From positions 1 through 36,915 of the forward strand of contig JAAZKG010000036.1 in NCBI GenBank assembly GCA_012799935.1: a stretch of DNA of 36,915 nucleotides. The letters run 5' to 3'. The notes below the pieces were generated by a model. It saw only the letters and a program-made list of their open reading frames with translations. It made no database searches and was not told where the DNA came from. Made by a program: the position numbers and the translations under genes. This document shows positions 9,158-16,010 of the stretch, piece by piece (position 1 is the stretch's first letter; each line of letters opens with the position of its first letter). This DNA is from Erysipelotrichia bacterium (GTDB taxonomy: Bacteria > Bacillota_I > Bacilli_A > Erysipelotrichales > Erysipelotrichaceae).

Positions 9158-9184
9158 ATTAAATATTATTTACATTATAGTTAA
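9041..9184 (+). CDS. Orphan rmuC-leader small ORF, 47-residue single-pass membrane peptide
   Basis: The frame is too short for the ORF track. The first 38 codons equal those of rmuC (MPFSLDINQILL..., one transmembrane helix, then NNSKINKQEK). It then leaves the rmuC sequence for a short tail, IIKYYLHYS, before TAA. It keeps the rmuC AAGGAG and the TATAAT-containing upstream region, and a strong terminator lies 42 bp past the stop, so it could be a complete small transcription unit. It may be only a rmuC fragment, or it may encode a real small membrane peptide. There is no direct evidence of function. Confidence 0.5.
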   Translation: MPFSLDINQILLITISVLLLLIVILLIVNNSKINKQEKIIKYYLHYS

Positions 9185-9242
9185 TAAGCATACATACTAA
9201 TAATATTACATATCTTAATTAAAAAAAGGAGTAGCTTTTTAA
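9158..9242 (+). repeat. Shared segment following copy 1 (module left end)
   Basis: After leaving the rmuC sequence, copies 1 and 2 stay alike for about 90 bp (for example catacatactaataat and aaaggagtagcttttta), with roughly 7 mismatches. The third copy, in rmuC itself, lacks it. The matching segment after copy 2 is 13491-13577. Confidence 0.9.
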
Positions 9243-9271
9243 TTAAACTCAAAGCATACTCCTTCTTTTTT
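9226..9271. terminator. Bidirectional terminator between the small ORF and the TrpA-like gene
   Basis: The stem is AAGGAGTA-GCTTT paired with AAAGC-A-TACTCCTT, with a 12-nt loop. It is flanked by a T-run on the plus side and an A-run (U-run on the minus strand) on the other, so it can end both the plus-strand small transcript and the minus-strand PTS operon. Its left arm belongs to the repeat shared with copy 2, but the right arm is missing there. Confidence 0.85.
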
Positions 9272-9998
9272 ATTTAGAACATTTGCTCTTCAGTTGTTTG
9301 ACAAATTCTGTTAAGCTTTTAAGATTATCGTATCGTTTTCCCAAAGCACTTCCTGGAACACATGCATAAATATCATAATCTACTAAAAACTCAACTGCTT
9401 CTGGCGTATAAATGCCTTGACCACACAATAATTGTACATCATCTCTCAACGATTTCACTGCTTTATAAATTTCAGCAAATCTATCAGTTGTAAATCCTGC
9501 CTTTTTATCTTTCTCATATGGAAATGTTTGCAAATAAACGAATCGTTCTGCTTTCTTTACCCCTTCTAATTCTTCTGGCGAACATTTATATGTTACAACT
9601 GGAGAATTTCGAATACCATTTTTCTTAACATTTTCTGCAGTTTCTTCACGAATTTTTCCAACTAAAAATACATCTTGTATTTTATTTTTCTTCAAAATTT
9701 CAATAACTTCATTTTCTCCATACGTATCAAAAATTTCTTGTGCGATTGAAGGTACAATTTCTAAATTTGGGTATTTATTTCTAGCCTTTTCTAGATAATC
9801 AAAATAATCTTGCAAATCTGGTTGCTTTTCTCTGGTTGTTTTTACCAAATCATAAAGGTGTTCTACTTCATAATATGGGTCAATTACTGGTAAATTCCAT
9901 TCTATTCCATCGCATCCACCAGCAACATAAGCATCTATTATTTCATCAAGTCTTTCGTGACTTGGATTTCCAGCTACTATCCAACAAAATAATTTCAT
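9270..9998 (-). CDS. TrpA-like TIM-barrel protein, putative sugar-phosphate lyase or epimerase
   Basis: This 242-residue protein has the layout of tryptophan synthase alpha subunits. It has GCDGIEWNLPVIDPYYE (compare the TrpA IELGIPFSDP strand, with Glu33 at the catalytic Glu position), a central VVTYKCSPEEL, and a C-terminal phosphate-binding half, LCGQGIYTPEAVEFL...VPGSAL. The second TrpA acid (Asp60 in Salmonella TrpA) aligns with Glu44. There is no trpB or other trp gene, and the gene ends a PTS IIC-IID operon, 17 bp after IID. It therefore probably acts on a phosphorylated sugar from that transporter rather than on indole-glycerol phosphate. AGGAGAG precedes the ATG. Fold assignment is good; the reaction is unknown. 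Confidence 0.75.
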   Translation of the reverse strand: MKLFCWIVAGNPSHERLDEIIDAYVAGGCDGIEWNLPVIDPYYEVEHLYDLVKTTREKQPDLQDYFDYLEKARNKYPNLEIVPSIAQEIFDTYGENEVIEILKKNKIQDVFLVGKIREETAENVKKNGIRNSPVVTYKCSPEELEGVKKAERFVYLQTFPYEKDKKAGFTTDRFAEIYKAVKSLRDDVQLLCGQGIYTPEAVEFLVDYDIYACVPGSALGKRYDNLKSLTEFVKQLKSKCSK

Positions 9999-10015
9999 TT
10001 TTTAACTCTCCTAGA

Positions 10016-10855
10016 CTACATAATACCCATTGCTGTTAAAATACATACAACTATTATTGTTCCTACTAGCATAATAACAGTACTTACATTTTTCTTTCTC
10101 ATCCAATAAAAGAGAAATACAACAGCAAGTGAAAGCAAACCAGGGAAAATTCCATTAATAACATCCATAATATTAGTCTGATATCCTTCTGGTCCCCAAG
10201 TTAGTGCTAAATTAACACCAATACTAGTGTATGACATACCACCAATTACCATTAGTCCCAATATTGAAGCAGCACTCATAACTTTATCCATAAGTCCACT
10301 TTCCTGAAGCTTTGTTAATAAACCAGTACCCATCTCGTATCCAACCTGACCGCCATAAAAGCGGAAAATATTGTTTGGAATATTAAAAATTAAAAAATAT
10401 ACCAACGGAGCGATAGCATTTCCTGTCTGTGCCAAACTTATTGCTACAGATGCTCCAATAACTCTGATCGTACTTACAAATAATGCATCACCGATACCTG
10501 ATAAAGGCCCCATCAATGCAGATTTTACAGCATTTATTGAATGTTCATCAAAATCAGGGTCAAGTTTATTTTGTTCTTCCATAGCAACCATCAATCCACC
10601 CATGTAACTGTAAACCTGTGGAGTAGTTGCGTAATAAACTAAATGTCTTTGTAATGCTTTTGAGAAAGCCTCTTTATCATCACCATAAATTTTCTTTAAT
10701 GCTGGCCCAACAATAAAGCAGAAAGGAACATTTGTTAATCTTTCAAAATTACATGCACTCGCACCCATCATTGAACGCCAATTTAATTTAACAATATCTT
10801 TATGAGTAATAATCTTGTTATATTTATTTTCATTAATATTAGTATTCATTATCAT
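10016..10855 (-). CDS. PTS mannose/fructose/sorbose-family IID component
   Basis: This 279-residue membrane protein has typical IID signatures: the N-terminal WRSMMGASACNFERL, the PALKKIYGDDKEAF segment, HLVYYATTPQ, and ALMGPLSGIGDALF, followed by hydrophobic helices. With IIC it forms the sugar channel in the cytoplasmic membrane. The ORF track starts at GTG 10858. ATG 10855 is preferred from its spacing to AAAGGAAAA, with ATG 10849 also possible. It overlaps the end of the IIC gene by about 17 bp, indicating translational coupling. No IIA or IIB lies in this operon, so phosphoryl transfer must come from other loci, for example the IIA and IIB at 17.6-18.4 kb or components outside the window. 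Confidence 0.93.
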   Translation of the reverse strand: MIMNTNINENKYNKIITHKDIVKLNWRSMMGASACNFERLTNVPFCFIVGPALKKIYGDDKEAFSKALQRHLVYYATTPQVYSYMGGLMVAMEEQNKLDPDFDEHSINAVKSALMGPLSGIGDALFVSTIRVIGASVAISLAQTGNAIAPLVYFLIFNIPNNIFRFYGGQVGYEMGTGLLTKLQESGLMDKVMSAASILGLMVIGGMSYTSIGVNLALTWGPEGYQTNIMDVINGIFPGLLSLAVVFLFYWMRKKNVSTVIMLVGTIIVVCILTAMGIM

Positions 10856-11612
10856 CACTTTTCCTTTCTTTCCCTACGGTTTTAAATGCTCCTACAAAAT
10901 TGTATTTAGTAAAAACAAGAATTAATCCTAAAACAGCAATTCCAATAATAGGAATTTTTAAGTATGCTGCTAAAAAGAACCCCAAAATGTAATAAGGTAC
11001 ATTTTCCTTATTCATAATCATAATCATAAGAATCGCCATACCTATCGCAGGTAGTACTCCGCCAGCTTTAGCCATTCCATTCAATATAACTGGGGGAATC
11101 ATATCCATAAATGCGTTGACCTTATCTGCACCCAATAACCACGCAAAATAGACAACAAAAAATTTTAATAAAGTGTTACCTATCATTTGGATGACCATTA
11201 TTCTATATACACCTTTATCATTGCCATTTTCAGCATGCTTATCAGCAATCTTAGCCATCACTGAATATAATGTCCACAAAATATTCTGTAACTGTGTCAT
11301 TACAACAGCAATTGGTACAGCCATAACTAAAGCTGCATCAGCATCTAATCCAGATTTAATCGCAAATGCACATGCTAAGATACCACTTATACCAGCATCT
11401 GGTGCAACATAAGCTCCAATAACAACTGAACCTAGAAAATATGTTTCTAATACAGCTCCTATTAACAAACCAGTTTGAAAATCGTTCAAAATCAATCCAG
11501 CTAGTGGACAAAGAACTATTGGCCTATTACAATACAAGAATCCAATGCACCAGTCTAACCAACAGTATGCTCCCAACAAGCCAAGTAAAAAAGCTTGCAA
11601 TCCTACTGACAT
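10839..11612 (-). CDS. PTS mannose/fructose/sorbose-family IIC component
   Basis: This 257-residue polytopic protein has the IIC pattern: an N-terminal LQAFLLGLLGAYCWLDWCIG, NRPIVLCPLAGLILNDFQTGLLIGA, then GAYVAPDAGISGILA, and further hydrophobic helices. It forms the translocation channel with IID. The start is clear, with GGAGGATTAATATG. It is the first gene of the IIC-IID-TrpA-like operon and lies 511 bp downstream of the regulator gene, across a gap with several palindromes. The transported sugar is unknown. Confidence 0.92.
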   Translation of the reverse strand: MSVGLQAFLLGLLGAYCWLDWCIGFLYCNRPIVLCPLAGLILNDFQTGLLIGAVLETYFLGSVVIGAYVAPDAGISGILACAFAIKSGLDADAALVMAVPIAVVMTQLQNILWTLYSVMAKIADKHAENGNDKGVYRIMVIQMIGNTLLKFFVVYFAWLLGADKVNAFMDMIPPVILNGMAKAGGVLPAIGMAILMIMIMNKENVPYYILGFFLAAYLKIPIIGIAVLGLILVFTKYNFVGAFKTVGKERKSDDNEY

Positions 11613-11836
11613 ATTAATCCTCCTCTCTTTTTTTACCTATTAAATGTCATTAATATAATTTTCATCTATTATTTACATTTTTTAAAATGTCTTAGAACAG
11701 CATTTCATAATATTCAATCAGTTTTTTAGAAAGCAATTCTCAACTTGATTATTATTAAATATTTGGTTACATTTCTTAAAATTCAAATATTTAACTTTTA
11801 TTAAACTTAATTATTTCTATTTTTTATAAACAATGA

Positions 11837-11854
11837 ATATGTAAATTTACATAT
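11837..11854. promoter_or_regulatory. Perfect 18-bp palindrome, candidate operator upstream of PTS IIC
   Basis: ATATGTAAATTTACATAT is a perfect inverted repeat 225 bp upstream of the IIC ATG. Its ATATGTA/TACATAT half-sites match those inside the 30-bp palindrome at 12086-12115, so the two are probably bound by the same regulator. The encoded YhfZ-like protein is the obvious candidate. Confidence 0.55.
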
Positions 11855-11968
11855 AATCGTAACAAAATACAATTAATCGCTAATAATATTGAGTATTAGT
11901 TCACTATGAAAAATTGAATAGTAATTGTTAATGTTCTAACAATTTTGCTGTTCCTTTCTAATGAATAT

Positions 11969-11986
11969 TGTACAAGCGCTTGTACA
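11969..11986. promoter_or_regulatory. Perfect 18-bp palindrome TGTACAAGCGCTTGTACA, candidate operator
   Basis: This perfect inverted repeat is more GC-rich than its surroundings. It sits in the 511-bp gap between the YhfZ-like regulator and the PTS IIC gene, about 360 bp before the IIC start. TGTAC half-sites also occur in the 12086 palindrome. There is no T-run, so it is not a terminator. Elsewhere this gap is AT-rich, with no reading frame I can support. Confidence 0.55.
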
Positions 11987-12030
11987 TTTAATTAGTACTA
12001 TCTAATTAAAGTATATTGCTTCATATTGTT

Positions 12031-12076
12031 AAAAACAACAAAATTGCCCTTAAATATTGGCAATTTTGTTGTTTTT
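12031..12076. terminator. Terminator hairpin after the YhfZ-like regulator
   Basis: An 18-bp perfect stem (aaaaacaacaaaattgcc at 12031-12048 with its complement at 12059-12076) has a 10-nt loop. The A and T runs form the base of the stem, so minus-strand RNA ends in GUUUUU and the hairpin could work both ways. It lies about 48 bp past the regulator stop codon. Confidence 0.75.
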
Positions 12077-12085
12077 CTTTCAATT

Positions 12086-12115
12086 TACAAAAATATGTAC
12101 GTACATATTTTTGTA
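12086..12115. promoter_or_regulatory. Perfect 30-bp palindrome just past the YhfZ-like gene
   Basis: TACAAAAATATGTAC is followed immediately by its exact reverse complement, with no loop, 8 bp from the regulator stop codon. A zero-loop palindrome with no T-tract fits a protein-binding site or cruciform better than a terminator. It contains TATGTACGTACATA, related to the palindrome at 11837. Confidence 0.6.
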
Positions 12116-12123
12116 CTATTAAT

Positions 12124-13044
12124 TTACCAATTTGGCTCAATTATTTTTTCAATAACACCTTTTTGTATTCTACTAAATTCACTTAAATCTATATATTTCC
12201 TTAACACTTTATCACAAAACTCATCATCACTTCTTACAATCATTACTGCGGTTGACAAATCTTCTAATTCAGGTCCAATTTCTAATGGCACAACGTTAAA
12301 ACCTTCAAATCCAGTTAAGCCCAATTCATCGTAATTCCATAAACTGACATCTATCTTTTCTTTTTTCAAAAATTGAAGTGTTTGACTAAAACGAGTTTTT
12401 ACTAAAATAACCCCATTTATATCTTTTATTAAATTGTTAATAAGCACAGCATGATCAATAGATTTTGTATCTATTAATATTTTCATTCCAGGTTCTATCT
12501 TTGTTTTACTATGATTCCTAAATACCAATGCATGATTAGAATGGTATGATTTTTTACCAAAATTGGCTAGGATTTTTATATTCAAACCACTTTCAATTGC
12601 CATATTGGCAGAAAGTTTTGAGCAAATTGCAAATTCACAATTGCCATCTACTACCATTCTGATTCTACTTTCACTTCCTCTTGAATATGCAAAATCGCAA
12701 TTTAAATCCCTAAGTAAAAGGTTTAATGCTGTAGATAAACCATAAAATGTATATGAAGAAAGGATAGGCAAAACCCCCATTATTCTTTTTCGAGAACTAT
12801 ACTCCTGAAGTGTGGAATAATCTATTTTCCTAATAAAAGTTCCTGAATGCCCTTTTCCTTCTAATTCAATAGCATGCTTTTTTTTAAGAAAAGAAATGGC
12901 ATTTTGTACAGTACCTCTAGCAACACCATATTTTTCCTGATAGTTACTTATTGGTGTAAGTCTATCTCCAACTTTTAATAACAATAAATCTGTTGCAATT
13001 CCTTTTATTACTTTTTCTATTTTTTGATACTCTTTCCCACTCAT
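12124..13044 (-). CDS. YhfZ-like GntR-type transcriptional regulator with periplasmic-binding-like effector domain
   Basis: This 306-residue protein has an N-terminal winged helix (about 30-70: YQEKYGVARGTVQNAISFLK, followed by a GKGHSGTFI wing). The ~220-residue C-terminal half resembles substrate-binding proteins (GVLPILSSYTFYGLSTALN; FAICSKLSANMAI; ILIDTKSIDHAVL; DVSLWNYDELG). This layout and length match the YhfZ family of GntR-like regulators, in which the binding-protein-like domain is thought to sense a small molecule. AGGAGG precedes the ATG. The gene is read toward the PTS IIC-IID-TrpA-like operon but is separated from it by a terminator and three palindromes, so it probably regulates that operon from its own promoter. 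The effector is unknown. Confidence 0.8.
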   Translation of the reverse strand: MSGKEYQKIEKVIKGIATDLLLLKVGDRLTPISNYQEKYGVARGTVQNAISFLKKKHAIELEGKGHSGTFIRKIDYSTLQEYSSRKRIMGVLPILSSYTFYGLSTALNLLLRDLNCDFAYSRGSESRIRMVVDGNCEFAICSKLSANMAIESGLNIKILANFGKKSYHSNHALVFRNHSKTKIEPGMKILIDTKSIDHAVLINNLIKDINGVILVKTRFSQTLQFLKKEKIDVSLWNYDELGLTGFEGFNVVPLEIGPELEDLSTAVMIVRSDDEFCDKVLRKYIDLSEFSRIQKGVIEKIIEPNW

Positions 13045-13065
13045 TTCATAATCCTCCTCTTTTTA

Positions 13066-13074
13066 ATTATATCA
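13066..13074 (-). promoter_or_regulatory. Extended -10 promoter of the YhfZ-like regulator
   Basis: TGATATAAT on the minus strand is a perfect extended -10 element, about 22 bp before the ATG. No clear -35 element is seen. Confidence 0.5.
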
Positions 13075-13335
13075 TTGGTGATTCATGTAAAATAATCTAA
13101 AAACATTAGTGAATATATAAGTTTATATAATTTACTGTCTTTTTATAACTATATTGTAAATAAAATTAAACTTGTTTTATTGCATTTTAAATGTAAAATT
13201 AACAAGTATATAAAAATAATTCATCGTTAAGGAGTTTTTGTCTATTTCGTTATATTTTCTCTTTCTTGTAATTAAATTATACAATATATTTTAATAAATT
13301 AGTTTTTGCATATTTTTATTCTCTTTCTATAATCC

Positions 13336-13490
13336 CATCATTTAGTTTATAATTAAATACAAGGAGTGATAAAAATGACATTTTCGTTAGATATAAATCA
13401 AATACTTCTAATCACTACCAGCGTATTACTGTTATTAATCGTTATTTTATTAATTATCAATAATAGTAAAATAAATAAGCAGTAAAAATT
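13336..13490 (+). repeat. Copy 2 of the rmuC 5'-end repeat
   Basis: It is nearly identical to 22609-22763 (rmuC start) and 9002-9157, in the same orientation. The ~23 bp just upstream (13313-13335, tttttatt-tctttctataatcc with one mismatch) also match the flank of rmuC at 22586-22608, whereas copy 1 lacks most of this. Downstream, 13491-13577 matches the segment after copy 1 and not rmuC. So copy 2 looks like rmuC on its left and like copy 1 on its right. Confidence 0.95.
13375..13485 (+). CDS. Orphan rmuC-leader small ORF, 36-residue membrane peptide
   Basis: It begins ATG ACA TTT TCG, giving MTFSLDINQILL and one transmembrane helix, and ends at NKQ with TAA where rmuC and copy 1 have GAA. 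It keeps the AAGGAG and the TATAAT. Only a few substitutions separate it from the rmuC leader, and there are no frameshifts. Either it is recent or it is under some constraint. A weak plus-strand terminator follows at 13657-13689. Function is unknown; it may be just a truncated rmuC start. Confidence 0.45.
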   Translation: MTFSLDINQILLITTSVLLLLIVILLIINNSKINKQ

Positions 13491-13577
13491 ATTAAACATT
13501 ATTTAAATTATCGTTAATAAACATACATACTAATAATTTTACATATCTTAATTTAAAAAAAGGAGTAGCTTTTTAAC
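13491..13577 (+). repeat. Shared segment following copy 2 (module left end)
   Basis: It aligns with 9158-9242 (ttaataa-catacatactaataat ... aaaggagtagcttttta) and stops matching after the left arm of the terminator found at copy 1. The rest of the 13045-13867 gap outside the repeats is AT-rich, with only the promoter and terminators listed separately. Confidence 0.88.
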
Positions 13578-13656
13578 CATTTCTGGCTTTTTGAAAAAAA
13601 ATAACATCATTAAATTAAAATAATTGATACAATCCCAAAAAAGTTATAATTTTATT

Positions 13657-13689
13657 AGACATGTTTAGAAATAAATGTGTCTGTTTTTT
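13657..13689 (+). terminator. Plus-strand terminator-like hairpin
   Basis: AGACATGTTT pairs with AAATGTGTCT (two G-U wobbles) around a 6-nt loop, followed by GTTTTTTC. It is oriented to end a plus-strand transcript, such as one through the copy 2 small ORF. Confidence 0.5.
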
Positions 13690-13761
13690 CTTTCTTTTAT
13701 ATTCTTCATTAAGCATAATATTCCGTCTAACTATTGTAACCGTTTTTTTTGGGAAAACTTT

Positions 13762-13816
13762 AAAATAAAACTGACTCCTTTTAATTGAACTTTATATTCA
13801 ACCTTCAGGTGTCAGT
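13762..13816 (-). terminator. Terminator of the GH4-PTS-nagA operon
   Basis: On the minus strand ACTGAC-A-CCT pairs with AGG-A-GTCAGT across one mismatch, with an inner TTGAA/TTCAA stem, followed by TTTTATTTTA. It lies about 50 bp past the stop of the oxidoreductase gene. Confidence 0.7.
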
Positions 13817-13867
13817 CAAGAAATAATTATGTTATTTTACGTATCAGCATAAAGTAAATAAAAGATT

Positions 13868-14857
13868 TTATTCCAGTTCTCTATTCAGCAAAAAAGGTAA
13901 ATTTGCAGATTTAGCTGCTTGTTCCAGAACATACTGAACATGCAAAGTTATTTCATTATATTTGTGACAGCTGATGAAATCTTTTTCTAGGTACATTCTT
14001 TCAAATTCAATCCATTCATGACATGAAGCACCAAATTCACCATCTATACCATCGGAAAACTTTTTGATTTCACCATCATTTAGTATCATCTCAATTTCTG
14101 CTACTCTGCTAGCAGTAGAAGTACAACGCATACAACCTTTTTCTCCCTGTATATTGATATAACAGGGAGCTTTACTATCCTTACTGTTAATTAAAGATGC
14201 TTTAAACTCTCCGTAATCTAAAACCAAAACACCGCTGGTATCTACGCCCTGATACATATTCGGATAATAATAAACACCAGCAGGTCTTCCAAAAAGTCCT
14301 ACCGTATAATGAATATTATAGACTCCCAAATCCATCAGTGCGCCTCCAGCCAGTTCTTTATTAAAGGCTGGTAAAACAGTCCCTTCCTTAAACCTGTCAT
14401 ATCTTCTGGAATACTGGGAAAAGTTACCATCAACTATTTTTATCTGCCCTATTTTTTCCATATAGGGTTTGAAATCTAGATAGTTTTTAGCAAATTGAGT
14501 GACAATTGCTTCAAATACAAATAGCTTCTTCTCTTTTCCAAGATTGATAAGTTCCTCTGCTTCTTTATAAGTTACACAAAATGGTTTTTCAACAATTACA
14601 TGCTTTCCTGCCAACAGTGCTCTTTTGGCATAACTGTAATGCAGACTGTTTGGCAGACCGATATAAATAACATCAACGCTTTCATCATTAAAGACTTTCT
14701 TTAAGTCGGTAGTATAATAATCAAAATCATTTTCAAACTGTTTTATTTTTTCTTCATGTCTGCCCCAGATAGCTCTTAAATGATAGAAATCATACTGTTT
14801 CCAAATAGGAAGAAAATTTGTAACAATAAATCCGGAACCCAGAACACCTAAATTCAT
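13868..14857 (-). CDS. Gfo/Idh/MocA-family NAD(P)-dependent oxidoreductase
   Basis: This 329-residue protein has an N-terminal Rossmann fold with GVLGSGFI (about 4-11), the family hallmark VIVEKPF (Glu90-Lys91-Pro92), and a C-terminal beta-sheet domain with FNKELAGGALMDLGVYNIHY, where the GG-A-DLG-Y-H pattern is typical. These enzymes oxidise or reduce sugars, sugar phosphates or their derivatives, and some open glycosidic bonds by transient oxidation. AAGGAGG precedes the ATG, 14 bp after the nagA stop. It is the last gene of the PTS operon and probably acts on the phosphorylated sugar or on the glycoside backbone. The exact substrate is unknown. Confidence 0.88.
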   Translation of the reverse strand: MNLGVLGSGFIVTNFLPIWKQYDFYHLRAIWGRHEEKIKQFENDFDYYTTDLKKVFNDESVDVIYIGLPNSLHYSYAKRALLAGKHVIVEKPFCVTYKEAEELINLGKEKKLFVFEAIVTQFAKNYLDFKPYMEKIGQIKIVDGNFSQYSRRYDRFKEGTVLPAFNKELAGGALMDLGVYNIHYTVGLFGRPAGVYYYPNMYQGVDTSGVLVLDYGEFKASLINSKDSKAPCYINIQGEKGCMRCTSTASRVAEIEMILNDGEIKKFSDGIDGEFGASCHEWIEFERMYLEKDFISCHKYNEITLHVQYVLEQAAKSANLPFLLNRELE

Positions 14858-14871
14858 CTTCTATATCCTCC

Positions 14872-16005
14872 TTAAAGTTGAGAAACACCTTTGCAGTAAG
14901 TCTGTATAGTATTAAAATCATCATCAAATACAGCTATATCTGCATCATATCCTGGTAAAATTCTTCCCTTTTTATCCGCAATATTCAGCAGTCTGGCAGC
15001 ATTATAACTTGAGGCATTAATAGCAGTTTCCAAATCCATTTCACATAGCTGTACAGCAATCCTTAAAATATTATTCAGACCCAGGGTAGAGCCCAAGTAC
15101 ATCCCAGTTCCAACCTCTTTGACACTGCCATCCTGAGTGACTTCCGCACAGAAACCACCACAATCAAATATACCAGGCGGCATTCCCTGCAGAGCCAAAG
15201 AATCGGTTACTAATATCAGTTTTTCTTTTCCTTTCATCTTTGCCAGGATTTTACAGGCCGGAACTGACACCATTGAATTATCACAAATCAACTCAGCATA
15301 TAAATTATCATTTAACATGGCAGCACCCACACATCCAGGATCACGGTGTTTTAACGGACTCATACAATTATAAGTATGAGTCATATTCAAAAGACCATGT
15401 TTATTTGCTTCATTTATCTGTTCAAATGTTGCTGCAGTATGGGCTGCAGTAGGTATAACATTTAATTTAACAAGATGATCAATAAACTCTGCTGCACCAG
15501 GCTTTTCAGGCGCCACTGCACATATTTTAATCAAACCATCAGCCACTTTATGATAACTGTTATATTCATCAATATCCGGATTAATAATGTATTTTATATC
15601 CATACCGCCGACATATTCTGTTCCTAAAAATGGACCTTCCAGATATATGCCCAGTATTTCTGCTCCACTGTATCCGTCATTAACGACATTTACAACATTT
15701 TCTATTGATTTTATCTGTGTCTGATGACTGCATGAAAAAGTTGTTACAAGCAATGAAGTTGTCCCAAACTTTGTAACACCTTTGACCCATGTTTTTATTC
15801 CCTGCTCATCAGTATCGATTGCATCGCAACCAAATCCTCCATGAGTATGAATATCAATAAGACCTGGAATAATCATATGGTTATTGTAATCCACATCAGC
15901 TTTGCTATCATAAGGAAGCCATTTGGCAACCTTGCTATTTTCGATAAGTAAAGCTGCTGGGGAGAAAGTACTTTCTCCCCAAACTCTTTTACTTTTAATA
16001 ATCAT
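14872..16005 (-). CDS. nagA: N-acetylglucosamine-6-phosphate deacetylase
   Basis: This 377-residue amidohydrolase converts GlcNAc-6-P to GlcN-6-P and acetate. Diagnostic residues are present: GLIDIHTHGGFGCD (His53, His55), EGPF (metal-ligand Glu123), TAAHTAA (His189), MTHTYNCMSP (His210) and the catalytic aspartate in LVTDSLAL (Asp268). The length is normal. The start lies 5 bp after the stop of the IIC-IID gene, with only a weak GGAG at long spacing, so translation is probably coupled. Its position in an operon with a GH4 glycosidase and a mannose-family PTS indicates that the imported sugar releases GlcNAc-6-P. It also complements the NanE product made by the cluster at the left edge. No nagB is in the window. 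Confidence 0.95.
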   Translation of the reverse strand: MIIKSKRVWGESTFSPAALLIENSKVAKWLPYDSKADVDYNNHMIIPGLIDIHTHGGFGCDAIDTDEQGIKTWVKGVTKFGTTSLLVTTFSCSHQTQIKSIENVVNVVNDGYSGAEILGIYLEGPFLGTEYVGGMDIKYIINPDIDEYNSYHKVADGLIKICAVAPEKPGAAEFIDHLVKLNVIPTAAHTAATFEQINEANKHGLLNMTHTYNCMSPLKHRDPGCVGAAMLNDNLYAELICDNSMVSVPACKILAKMKGKEKLILVTDSLALQGMPPGIFDCGGFCAEVTQDGSVKEVGTGMYLGSTLGLNNILRIAVQLCEMDLETAINASSYNAARLLNIADKKGRILPGYDADIAVFDDDFNTIQTYCKGVSQL

Positions 16006-16010
16006 CAGTT

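Noticed and set aside
9270-9998. Assignment as tryptophan synthase alpha subunit
   Set aside because: No trpB or other trp genes; it lies in a PTS operon and one catalytic acid is changed.
12086-12115. The 30-bp palindrome as a terminator
   Set aside because: No loop and no U-tract; a better terminator lies just beside it at 12031-12076.
12026-12334. Plus-strand 102-aa ORF
   Set aside because: It crosses the terminator and 30-bp palindrome and runs antisense to the YhfZ-like gene.
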